A stretch of 64,000 nt of DNA from Fasciola hepatica (Eukaryota > Platyhelminthes > Trematoda > Plagiorchiida > Fasciolidae). The stretch's first letter is position 1. Every line of letters begins with the position of its first letter. The notes under the pieces are model-generated. The model was given only the letters and a program-made list of their open reading frames with translations. It made no database searches and had not been told where the DNA came from. This document shows, one piece after another, positions 48,297 through 58,879 of this stretch. The stretch covers positions 3,193,501-3,257,500 of the forward strand of contig CANUEZ040000029.1 in assembly GCA_948099385.1 (NCBI GenBank), in the 5' to 3' direction. Both the position numbers and the translations under genes were made by a program.

Positions 48297-49943
48297 ACGA
48301 GAGGGCCACACTTCCTGCAATTGCCCAAACGGGACTGGCCCGTGTTCGAATTAAAAACCCCTACGAAAGTGGAGCTGGAGATCAAAGGCGTAGTGATAGC
48401 AACCAACGTCGTCGAAGCGTCGTCCATTTTATCGCGACTGGTCAGGTTTTCTTCCTGGATGAAGACGCTTCGTTCGCTGGTTTGGTTAACCAGGTTCAAG
48501 AGATATTTACTAGTCATGAAAGGGCTACGGCCCTCAGGTCGGATACGGGTCGGCCCGATAGGTTCCGATGAGCTACAAGCGGCAGAGTACGATATTTTCA
48601 GAATGATACAACGCGAGGCTTTCGCCCGAGAACTCAAGAGGGCGGAAGAAGCGGGGCCGACCAATAAAAACATACCATCTCCAAGAGGCGAGCTGAAGCG
48701 TTTAAACCCCAAACTCATCGATGGACTGCTGCGGGTGCATGGTAGGCTGACCAACGCACACCTGAACTTCGACACAAAGTATCCTATACTGCTGCCTGCG
48801 AGACAACCTGTAGTGGAGCTAATGATTCAACACGTCCACGCCGTGGAGGGACATGCCGGGGAAAGTCACGTGACGAGCGTCATCCGAAAGCGTCTTTGGT
48901 TGTTGAGAGGACGAGAGACTGTAAAACGCGTAATCCGACGGTGTGTGCAATGCAGGGGAAGCAATGCCACAGCAGGCAAACAACTCATGGCCCCACTACC
49001 AGAATGCAGGGTGACTACAGGCTGGTGGCCCTTCAGTGACACCGGGTTGGACTATTTCGGGCCCTTGTGGATCAAGTGCGGGAAAAGATTAGAAATGCGA
49101 TACGGATGTATCATGACGTGCATGAAGTCACGTGCGATACACCTTGAAGTCGCACATTCGATGACGACCGATTCGTTTCTACGGGCCTTGCAGAGATTTA
49201 TCAACCGAAGAGGCGTACCGGCCGATATATACTCAGATAATGGATCGAACTTTGTGGGCGCTCACCGGGAATTGCAGCGTTGGCACAAGAACATAAACAG
49301 GGACGAACTGCAGGATCGAACCGTGGCCTACGGCATACGATGGCATTTCAACCCCCCACAGGCCAGCCACCGAGGCGGCGTATGGAAACGCATGATCCGG
49401 TCCGCCAGACGGATATTGCTGTCAATCATGGAGCAGCAGCCGCCCGACGACGAGACGCTGAACACCGTCATGACTGAGGTGGAGCGAATCCTGAACAACC
49501 GCCCCCTGGTTCCAGTATTGAACGGCGACCCCACCCACCTGGCGCTCACCCCAAACGACTTATTGACGTTAAGGTCGAACGAGGGTTTCCAAGGGCCGGT
49601 AAACCTTCGTGGGAGCTACCTCCACGGGTGGAAGCAAGCGAACTATCTGGCCAAAGTCTTCTGGAGGCGATGGCTGCGGGAGTACCTACCGGCTTTGCAG
49701 ACTCGACAGAAGTGGCTGGCCAAAACAAGGCCATTCAAAGTTGGGGACGTGGTTATGATCGCCGACGAATGCGCACATTTCAGCACTTGGTCTTTGGGAG
49801 TAGTTACGGAAACCATCAAAAGCACTGACGGAATGATAAGAACGGTGAAGGTGAAGACAGCTAACGGAGTGCTCATTCGTGACATACGCAGTATTAACCT
49901 ACTCGAGAGCGAAGACGGAGGAGCTGATAACCCTGAGGCCTAG
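48297..49943 (+). CDS. BEL/Pao integrase region, open frame
   Basis: A 540-codon open part (48321-49943) of the broken pol. It begins with the connection after RNase H (KRDWPVFELK), then a zinc-binding domain (HVHAVEGHAGESH with CVQCRG). The DDE core follows: DTGLDYFGPLWIK (first Asp), IYSDNGSNFVGAHRE (second Asp), HRGGVWKRMIRSARR and TEVERILNNRPLVP (Glu). After NDLLTLRSNEGF and GDVVMIADE comes a C-terminal DNA-binding part ending at TAG. All three catalytic residues are present. It would insert the DNA copy and makes 5-bp target duplications here. The protein lies downstream of three stops and is probably not made. Confidence 0.95.
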   Translation, partial: TRGPHFLQLPKRDWPVFELKTPTKVELEIKGVVIATNVVEASSILSRLVRFSSWMKTLRSLVWLTRFKRYLLVMKGLRPSGRIRVGPIGSDELQAAEYDIFRMIQREAFARELKRAEEAGPTNKNIPSPRGELKRLNPKLIDGLLRVHGRLTNAHLNFDTKYPILLPARQPVVELMIQHVHAVEGHAGESHVTSVIRKRLWLLRGRETVKRVIRRCVQCRGSNATAGKQLMAPLPECRVTTGWWPFSDTGLDYFGPLWIKCGKRLEMRYGCIMTCMKSRAIHLEVAHSMTTDSFLRALQRFINRRGVPADIYSDNGSNFVGAHRELQRWHKNINRDELQDRTVAYGIRWHFNPPQASHRGGVWKRMIRSARRILLSIMEQQPPDDETLNTVMTEVERILNNRPLVPVLNGDPTHLALTPNDLLTLRSNEGFQGPVNLRGSYLHGWKQANYLAKVFWRRWLREYLPALQTRQKWLAKTRPFKVGDVVMIADECAHFSTWSLGVVTETIKSTDGMIRTVKVKTANGVLIRDIRSINLLESEDGGADNPEA

Positions 49944-50644
49944 TAAACCTTTTTCACACCAGTAATCGAGGTGGATAAAGAAACACCATATATACCACAC
50001 AATCTCCGTCAAACACGTTAAGGTGCTCGGGGTCTTTTCGTTGACATTACAGAAGGTTCTTTCCGATATGTGGTGATGAGTGCGATTCCATTGTACATCC
50101 CGATACATACACGCATGCACGATGCACTCTACATCCCGTAAACCCATCATACATGTGACAGTGTTCTTTGTTTGCCTTTTGTTGACGCTACCGAATGCCC
50201 CTTGCATATGTGGAAGTAGCGGAGCTCAGTTCACACATACCTGCTACATTTACTCGTTTTCTTGCCACGCGGTCTTTTGTTGACATTGCAGAAAGTCCTC
50301 CTTTGATGTGTAGTCATACCTGTGATTTCATTGTAACCCCGGCACACACACACACGCACGCACACACACACACTCAAGCACGTACATCCAGGACCGGACG
50401 GCCCCTTACGAGGGCAACGTCTATGTGACCCTTCACGCCCGCCATCGGTCATTTGGTCTTGTGGAAGATGTGGACTAGCCTCGCTTCTATGTATCCAATG
50501 GATTAGTTGCGACCAGTAGTAGAACGTTGACGACGAGCATTAGACGCGCGCACTGACAGCAGGGCCTAGGCAGGTAGGAAGAATCAGTACCTTTATACCG
50601 AACCTCTGACTCTGCTAAGGATCCAGGAAGATTTTGGTGGGCGG
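49944..50644 (+). repeat. BEL 3' non-coding region with diverged direct repeats and a CA microsatellite
   Basis: Related blocks begin GTCTTTTCGTTGACATTACA (50031), with a shorter match near 50162 and GTCTTTTGTTGACATTGCAG (50271). The first and last are followed by further matching sequence for about 80 bp. A CA-rich run lies at 50343-50373. The GGTGGGCGG next to the 3' LTR (50636-50644) is the likely polypurine tract, with modest support. Confidence 0.7.
50343..50373. repeat. CA microsatellite, imperfect
   Basis: CA repeats interrupted by two CG steps, inside the BEL 3' non-coding region. Confidence 0.95.
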
Positions 50645-51022
50645 TGTAACAGCCGGTCGTGGAAAATCCCCCTTTTTCCCTCGCGATTCAGTGTTTTTTC
50701 CCAACATCACTCATTTCCATACACTATTGACTTGTCTTTACGAACTGGTTTTTTTTCTGGACCAATTGTTGTTTGTTCGCGCCCAGAGCGCTATTTTGGC
50801 ACATCCTTGCTCAGGACCTGCGTGACGCACGTGCTGTCTGCTCACACGCTGCTATTCGGTTTCTCGTTGTTGAGTCTTTGTGATCGTATTATTGAGGTTT
50901 GTATATTGTTTATGTCATTGTTTATTGTAATAATCTAGTATCGTAGAGTATCACGGATATTCGTCTTTTGATTTCGGGATCCGTTGCGAATCTGGCTACG
51001 CATTGCTCAAACGTTCGTAACA
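50645..51022 (+). repeat. BEL/Pao 3' LTR
   Basis: It is 378 bp, aligned over its full length with the 5' LTR but with roughly 33 differences, including GTAACA in place of GTTACA at its end. CCTAT follows directly (51023-51027), matching 44330-44334. Confidence 0.97.
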
Positions 51023-51249
51023 CCTATTATCTCTTGTCCAATCAGCCTCTACTACGTGTTACTAATCGTGGTTCCCGCTCTAACGACCCTGCCCACTACC
51101 CCATCGGTACGCGCTATGATCTGCCACTTCTCAGGGCTCCACGCCAAGCTTCCTTGAAACCTTCTGTGAGTACTCCAGAATTCCCAGCCAGGTCTGCTAC
51201 CGGCCAACTATTCACCTCTATTTATCTTGGCCCCTTCAAGGCTCCTTGA
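51023..51249 (+). pseudogene. LINE-A ORF1, 3' part, after the BEL insertion
   Basis: The frame runs open from the target duplication through YYLLSNQPLLRVTNRGSR and RAPRQASLKPSVSTPEFPAR to a TGA at 51247-51249. It continues the frame left at 44334. It overlaps the likely start of ORF2 by a few bases. Confidence 0.75.
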
Positions 51250-54200
51250 AATCCTATTCTCCGCACTTAAGAGAGGTAAGCAGTCGCACCATTCTACAGC
51301 CCAATCTGAAGCAACCGAGCCGGACCGCCTCAGTGGCAGTCCTAGCCACTCTGATGCCCTCAACCCTCTGCTCCCCCTTCCTTGCCCCCGCTCACTCTCC
51401 CTCATCAGACTATACGCAGCTTACAAACCACCCACCTGTCTTGCCAGCACACTCCCCCTTTCCACCTGACCACAAACACTTATTTAGCAGACTCGGTGTG
51501 CTCCAGAGCTCCCCTACTTTTCACCACTTCCAGCCTCTTAGGGAACAGCCATGTATATATCCTACCAATAATTCCGGGCTCGGACCTGCACCCCATCTCT
51601 TCGCGCCTCGTATGCCTCCACCTCACATAAAGGCCCCTATACCCTTCATGAGCCTCCAGCCCTCTCCACACATGGCCATTCATATCCCAGCCCCTAACTG
51701 CCTTCATCCATACTTACCCCGCTTACCTCCCTTCAACCATATTCCCCCTGCCCCTCTAATACAGGCCCTGTTCAACGGGTACGTTACCCGCTCTTTCACA
51801 ACCGTTTTTGCCCGATCAAAGCCCACCACACCTCTGGCCTTATGGCTCGCCACCCCCTGGCCACGCCAACAGCCCCCTTCCTACCCATATTATCGATCAT
51901 CCACGTCGATCAGTGGAGCCTTATACCGATGGCTTGCCCATCGCTGGTCCCTCTCCAGACATCGCCTATCTCCCACTTCTGATGACGCTTCATCCCCATT
52001 TAGACCCGGTTCCTACAGTCTTAGCAATCCCATTAGTCATGCACCTGGTATCAGCATGTTGTGCACCCCGAAACAGACTTCTTTTCTATTAGATTTTATA
52101 AACGATAGCTCACTAATTATAAAAATATCGCGTCTGCGGCCCCTGGCTCTTGCGTTAAACCTAACATAATACTGGCAACTGAATCCTGGCTGTCCGAAGA
52201 TACCTCACTTGATCTTGTTCGCATGGCTGGGTATCAGTGCATCCCAAACACGGCTGACTGGGGGGCGGTGGTGGCTGTTTGGTTTTCGTAAAATGCACAA
52301 TCCACGCTAGCGTTATTTAACATCCCCTTCTGCTCACAGAAGATTCACTGTAGCCATCTATTCATGCCTCCGGCCAGAACATCCTCCTCAGCTGCGTCTA
52401 CGTCCCTCCGGGTAAGGAGCTCTCTAAAATAAACTTGACCGTGGATGTCTTTATTGCTGCATTTGACTCTCCTGCCAGTGCAAAAGTTATTGCCGGCGAC
52501 TTTCACCTTCCCCTAATCTGCCGGTCCCCTTATAATAGCCCCCGCCCACTCCACCCTCTTCTCCTGTGCCTGTCTTGGTGGGTGAACGCAACGTGCCTCC
52601 TGCTGTGCAAGAGAGAACAAGGTTTTGGTCCTGGTATCCCTCTTAGGTATCCCTGATAACATTACTCGGGTAGCTAACCACTTCCCGGATAGTGACCGCC
52701 CTGTATTCGCGTATAAATTCAGTTGCTTTTGTTGTTCCCATCCGAATCAATCCCCTGCTCCGGTCCCTACTTCTTACCTTTCATGTAACCGGCCTTTTGC
52801 ACCAACAATAATCCGTTTCTCCATTCGGGACACCTTTTTCCTTTCCTCTGATTCTCTCACCTTTGTCATCTCTCTCTACTCCAACTTCTTTCACTGCTTA
52901 AATGCCGCTAACCCATGTGTTGAACAAGTTCCAAGTCCTACTGTTCCTACTATCACCTTTAGGTTGCAAGCTGGCCAGGCCGCAACTTACATTCGTAAGA
53001 TTACTCGACTTCACAATTCTTCTGCACACTAACGTGTTGCAACTAGAGATGCGTCGTATGAACTAATGGCGTGTAAGGGGAAAAAGGGCCACCGCTTTAG
53101 AGCACCTCAATAAGACCAGCTACTTGTCCCAGTTGCTCATTAAAAGTTCCAGCCTCCTCACTCAAGCCTCACCCAAATTCCCCTTTTGCGGTTCATTCAC
53201 CGCTAATACTCAAGAGTCTATTTCTGAAGCCCTCAGTGATCACTTCTCTTGCTCTCTTATCACTTGCCCTGGTATCCCTCCTCTTCCCACTCACACCAGC
53301 ATGTCAGCTTTTCTTTCGTCTATTGCTTTCACCCATTTAGAGATTGACAAATTAGTCTCTTCTATAAAACCTTCCCCACAATCGGGCCCATATGGTCTCG
53401 CATCTGCTCTTCTCTGTTTTGGTGGCCCTTATCTTCTTCGTGGGTGCTCACTGTACGCACAACCTCTACGCTTCACTGCTTCATCCTCCTTCCATGAAGG
53501 ACCTCAGTCCTCACTCCACGCTTCAAAAAGAGCTCACGACACGACCCGGACAACTGTAAGCTTATTAACTACAACCCAGTAGTCTGCGAAATCACGGAAA
53601 TAGTCATAAAAAACACGTTGTTCGGTATCTCTTAACTAACAACCTACTGCACCCTGGTCAGCATAGTTTTATGGACTCCCGCTCTTGCTCCTCCTGCCAG
53701 CTGGACTTTCTCAACGTTTACAGCCGAGGCCGGCCACTCTGCAGCAGTCCCGTACCTTGACAAGCCTAAAGCTTTTGTCCGCGTTCATCATTTGCACCTG
53801 GCAGCCAAAACCCGATCTCTTGGTACGACGGATCCTATACCCTCCTCTTTTTCTTTACATCTCTTTCACAGATCACGAGATGTGTTGGTTGACGGCCACC
53901 TTTTCTCTGCCGAACCCGTCACTAGTGGCGTCATCCTAGGCAGTGTCTTCCTCACCGATATCAACGGCATTTTCCCTTCTGTTCACCACGGTACCCCATT
54001 CCTCTTTGCCGACGAAATAAAAATAGTTTACTGCTTTCGCCCTAATGACCTATCCACTACTATTTGCAATATATTGGGGGTATATCCTCCCTCCAAACCT
54101 GGTGCACCTAGTGGTACACGTATTTTTCTGCAGAGCAAAGCCTCCTCTTGTCTCTAAAATGCACTGTACCACCCGGTTCAATTAATCTAGACGGCCTACC

Positions 54201-54835
54201 CATCCCTGTGCACCCCACCGTTATTGACCTTGGCATACTCTACTCCTGTTCCTTTCACTTCTCGGAACAGGCATCATTCCAACTCCCTAAAGCTGAGGGA
54301 ACCCTAGGTATGATAAATCGGTGTTTTTACTACCCGCCATTGGCCTCTTTATATACCCCTCACATGTGGGACCACTTCTAGAATACCGCCAGATTAATTC
54401 CAGCCACTGGCCAGGTTCTATTATATCTCCTGAGAATGTTCAGCACTTGGGCGTATCCGTTACCCTAACATGCCACCAACTCTGTAAGTTCCTACATATT
54501 TAGCCTCCGTGGACTCACGCGTGAGGCTAAACTGAGTCCTTCTTTTAAAGCTAGTTCACAACCAAGTCCAAACTTCCTATCACATCTTACTCGCTGCCCC
54601 TTACTCCTATCTCCTTCGTCACAGAGCCGTTTTCCTCCTTGTCTCTCAGTCTAATCTCATTCTGCGGTCCCGATTCTCTCTGTCAGCCTATTCCAGATTC
54701 TGGGATAAGCTTAACCCTCTATATGCAGTGCCTCTTTGCTGTACGCTGTTGGGCGTGCACTTTCTACCTACCTAACTGTCCTCAATGCTATATTACTAAC
54801 CAACGAGAGCGTCTCCAACGATCTAGCCTTTAAAG
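51246..54835 (+). pseudogene. LINE-A ORF2 relic: endonuclease and RT
   Basis: The first 307 codons (51246-52169) are open: a proline-rich N-terminal extension leading to the endonuclease start (LLDFINDSSLIIKISRLRPL). Broken pieces follow: ILATESWLSEDTS-like near 52160, KVIAGDFHLPLI (52435-52656), the linker, SIKPSPQSGPYGLASALL, PGQHSFMDSRSCSSCQLDFL, VTSGVILGSVFLTDINGIFP (motif B) and PFLFADEIKIVYCF (motif C with the second Asp changed to Glu). The thumb and C-terminal parts reach about 54835. Motif A is lost in a frameshifted stretch. It is non-functional and clearly older than the copies at 39-42 kb and 60-63 kb. Confidence 0.88.
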
Positions 54836-55495
54836 GAGGCCTTCTACAGTAACCTTATTACTTCTGCGCCACAAGCCAATATTTATGTTCTATGCCTAAT
54901 CCTTCTCTTCTACTCAGTACCTCGCACTATGCTTACTGCCACCCCTGATCCGCAGTGGATTTATCTGCTGCTTTCCGCGCGATAACTCTACTCCTTGCTC
55001 ACATTCGCCTGTATATCCATCCTGATTTCATATGTCTTCTTCTATCCTGCATTATAAAGCCGACCCCATCACAGCCCCCCACTGCCTATATCCATGCTAA
55101 TGCGGTAGGTTGTAGCTACTCGCACCTACTATTTCCCAACTAAGCTTAGGGTCCCACTGTATCAAAGAGACCTTGTTTCCCTTTTTATACACGTTCTCCT
55201 TTCCATTATCCGTTGACCCTCAGCTAGGGTACACCCAAACTTCAATTTTCTATCTTATTTCCATTTCCAGCGATCCTCAATGATGGTCAGTTAGCTTCGG
55301 ACACAGCACTGATCACTTCTCTGGCAGGTGAATCTAATCAGTAAAGCTACGTAATCATCTACCACTAGCTTTCCCAGTTGGGTCTGCTTTTCAAGGTCTC
55401 CCACCTCCTGGCCAATCGATCCTTGACCATGTGCCATTATCGTGGCCACTCTGCCCAACTGTATAACCATCATTATTCACTCGATAAGCCTCAGC

Positions 55496-55640
55496 GGTGC
55501 GGGGCGCAGTCAGATCCACCGCCATGGCCGGCGCACATCGGGCATGAGGGCCATCTGCAACGGTGTGCGGGCGCAACTAGGTTGGCAGATCACACCCCTT
55601 GCCACCAAAAACGGCTTTCAGGTTGGGTGTCCGGAGCACG
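55496..55640 (+). repeat. GC-rich conserved block of the LINE-A 3' UTR (copy 3), possible hairpin
   Basis: It starts GGTGCGGGGCGCAGTCAGAT and ends with AGGTTGGGTGTCCGG. The inner pair is ATGGCC...GGCCAT where copy 2 has TTGGCC...GGCCAA, so the outer pair changed on both sides. The frame GAGRSQIHRHGRRTSGMRA is alignable with copy 2 (GARRGQIHRFGRGTSGVQA). Confidence 0.75.
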
Positions 55641-56531
55641 GTCAGTCCCCTCCACTAGCACCTTTTGTGGATTTCCAATGATCATTCCGGAGCCCGTATT
55701 ACTTCTCCCAACATGCCATTCTCTCCGTATTCTCTGACAACTGTTTTATTTTCGTCGAGCTTGTTCTCACTGGTATCATTATGTCTCAAATCTTCATGCC
55801 CAGCAACCTTTATCTTTCCGTCTATGTACCTATCATAATGTGGTTTTCATCCTCACCAACCAAACTCTGCTTTCCTTGGCACAGTATGACTGCCTATATT
55901 TTTACTCGTCCTCCTTTGGTAAGCACCCCAGTGCCTACTCTGCCCACCTTTCACTTCCACTTACTCTCCTGTCCCTTCAGTAATCCAGTCAGTTCTCCTT
56001 GTCGGGACTAGCCGCCACTAATGATTCGCTGGCACATTCATTGTTGCTTTTTGTTCCCTTGCCACAGTAACCAAACGATGTTCTTCGCTTAAGCATATTA
56101 CGCGGTTTCCCAGCAGCCAGCAGTGTGATTACCAATTGTTTTCTCTCTCCTTTAGTCTAGCTGTTTGCTTATGCAGTGTCCTTTCATTGCTATGTTCTGA
56201 TCTCGCAGAGCACTAAGTATCCTCCTCGTCTGTATGCCTCAGACATATTTATCATGCAGTGCCGCCGTTGTTACCATCTAAAGAAACCAGTCAACATGGT
56301 CATCAAATTTGTCTGTTTGCATTCCTCCAGCTGTAACATAATCGTCGCACTCTATTCGCCCAGGGAATCACCATCCAACACATCCCAGATATACTTACCA
56401 CCCAGCTATCGCATCCGTGTTGATACTTTATTATTCATCTATTAGACAGCACAAAACCAGCTGAATGCTCACCTGTCCTCCGCAGGCATTTCTTTCAACC
56501 TCTCTTGCCCTCAGGTTGTGCACTCGTTTAT

Positions 56532-56547
56532 TATATATATATATATA
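56532..56547. repeat. TA dinucleotide microsatellite
   Basis: About 16 bp of alternating T and A inside a LINE-A 3' UTR. Confidence 0.9.
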
Positions 56548-58879
56548 ACTCCGTCAGTAACCAGCACCCAAATTCTACCTCTATCTACGATGCTTGGATA
56601 ATTCTATGCTGTAGCAGTTGTTACACCCCTGCCTTCTCGGTCACCTGTATCGCAGACCTAATCACCTGTCATTGTCGCATGGAACATTTAATGCAATGTT
56701 CATTTAGTTTTTTGCAGTTACCTGTCATCCACTCTATCATCTCTTCTGCGAAATATCCACCTTTGTAATCGCTGTAGCTATGCACACCCCATATCGATTT
56801 GCCTTCCATTTTCACATGACGCTTCTCAACCAGCCCATTGTGGGCTAACAATTTGCCTCACACTTTGTACTCCTTCGGCCTTCCCCTCATCATCACTTTG
56901 ATGTAACCTCATACCTTCGGAGGTTTCACTACTTCGCTATGCAAATGACTCCACCAGCATCCAATCACCGATTTCTACTTCCATCTATGTCGACTGTTTT
57001 TATTATTATTATTATTCCAAATCCGACCTCCAGTTACAGATTTTCGTACCAGGCTCACTGGTCTCGTAGCTGTCTGTTCGCCGTTATGTTGAGACCCGTC
57101 TATCAGAAAGGTCATCAGGTCACTCATCTGCCCATACTCCACTATTGCTTCTGCACACTATCCGCCTCTGCCTTGGCCATGTAATGCACCTCGGCTTGGT
57201 TTACTGCCACGATTCCATATCCTTGCTGATATTTCGTGACGAATCTTTATTGATTTAAATAATTCGCTGTTCACTCGCCAACTTTCCTCTGGCTATTTCT
57301 TCTATCTCCGTTCTTGAAATTTCCCAGTATTCACTAGATTTCTTGTCCTCTTTCCTTGTGATTGACTCCGCTGATATCTCGCCATCAAAATTTTACCACC
57401 ATAATGACCGTCCGTTCATTGCATTTTATCTATTAATACCCATTCCTTTATATCGTTGAGTTTTCTATCCACATACTTTTCACAACCTGCGGCGTGCAAA
57501 TGATTCTCCTAATTCCCATTGGTAAGCTCTTCGTTTTAAAAGAGCTCAGCAAATTTCCGTTGTTTTTGTTGGAATTTCTCCAGCTAACGTGGACCCTCCA
57601 TCGTAATCGCTTCCAAGTTCGTCATCATAAATTACCCCTTTCTACGCCCGGCAAAACTTACTTTATTTGGTGCATAATTATCGCACACTTAAAAACCTAT
57701 CAATATTCTCAGCCCGCTGCTCCAGGTCCACTTCCCGATGGTTTCATGTTTAACTGTTTACCTGTTCCCATTCGTGAGCTTGACCATTTTCCAAGATAAA
57801 TCTCACCCATTTCTGCTACTTTTACCGATTTATTCTAAAACTGACGCTTTCATTGTTGTCACTCACTTCTGTACCACAATCTTCAAACAGTATATGACAA
57901 TGCGACATATACCTCCAGAGATTCTCAATAATCGGTGATTCTGTGATTGTCTACCTTTTCTGTCAGTTCCGTTGTTTGCCCTCTCAGGACCTTTGCATTG
58001 TAACATCCTCGCCTTGCACGGTATCATGTCCCACATATGCACTTCTGATAAGCCCTTGTATCTTAGAGTTCTGCTGTGTCGCCAGCAAGTGGTCCATCTT
58101 CTGTAATGAACATGAATTGGTGGTTTGCTCCCCGTCACTTCATTTTTGCCAACTGTGCATTTCCTACCGTGGTAGTTGAGCACCACACATCCATTTCTTG
58201 CCAGTTTCCAGTTTCATGTTGACTCATTATATTCCCTTCTTCTGGAAGCAAACAATCCGCTCAAAATCTAAGTGGTTCTATCTGGCCACTTCTTTCACCG
58301 TCACTTTTGCAACCATAGTCCAGCGTGTCGTCCATCTGTTATACAACTGGCTCAACCGATATACGGTCACTGAACTTCCCAAATGTAATCCTCGACTGAT
58401 TTTTCTTGCTTTATATGCGTAATGCCGCCTTTGTTTCATAGTCTGGTTTTACATCACAACCCCTCTCGTACATTGCAAAGCTCTGTTTCCTGATTACGTC
58501 TCCTTCGGGAACGTTTCTTTTTCGCGGTAACCATGTATCCGTCAATTCAGTATGGTTCTGCGGCAGGACAGTCTTCCTTCCGTAGGATTTGTGTGAATCT
58601 TTACTATTTCCCATCCACTGCACACTTTGGAAGAATAATTACACCCTACCTTCGGCCGGCTCGACCACCTGACCATAAGTTTGAACTTCCCGGGTGTTAC
58701 CACAAAAATGGACTTGGATGCTTACTCTTACATTCATTGGCGTGCATAAAATTGTAAAATCTTCCTTAAAACCTGATTTAGCTTTCAACTGTACTGATTG
58801 ATCTTGCATTGCAGCACGCTTTGGAGTTGTCCGAAATAAACTATTAATATTAATGTTAATATTATTATTATTGTGTCTT

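Larger units (their letters stand above)
44335..51022 (+). mobile_element. BEL/Pao LTR retrotransposon, full length but defective
   Basis: The element is 6688 bp, with LTRs of 376 and 378 bp that start TGTAACAGCCGG and end CGTTACA / CGTAACA, and the target duplication CCTAT at 44330-44334 and 51023-51027. Domain order is gag, CCHC-type zinc knuckles, aspartic protease (DUF1758-like), RT, RNase H, integrase, the BEL/Pao order with one long gag-pol frame. Breaks seen: frameshifts near 44922, 45592 and 46745, and stop codons at 46705, 47190 and 48294. No envelope-like gene is present. I could not identify a convincing primer-binding site after the 5' LTR. Confidence 0.97.
54836..58875 (+). repeat. 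LINE-A 3' UTR, about 4 kb, with ATT tail
   Basis: The strand is C/T-rich and follows ORF2. It holds the GC-rich block at 55496-55640 and ends with GATCTTGCATTGCAGCACGC and GAAATAAACTATTAATATTA, then (ATT)n to 58875. TA runs lie at 56532-56547 and an ATT run at 57001-57016. Frames up to about 119 codons inside have no motif. Confidence 0.8.

Noticed and set aside
57001..57016. ATT run as a second LINE tail inside the 3' UTR
   Set aside because: It lacks the AATAAAC and GATCATGCA-type signature found at the other tails, so it is more likely a plain microsatellite.
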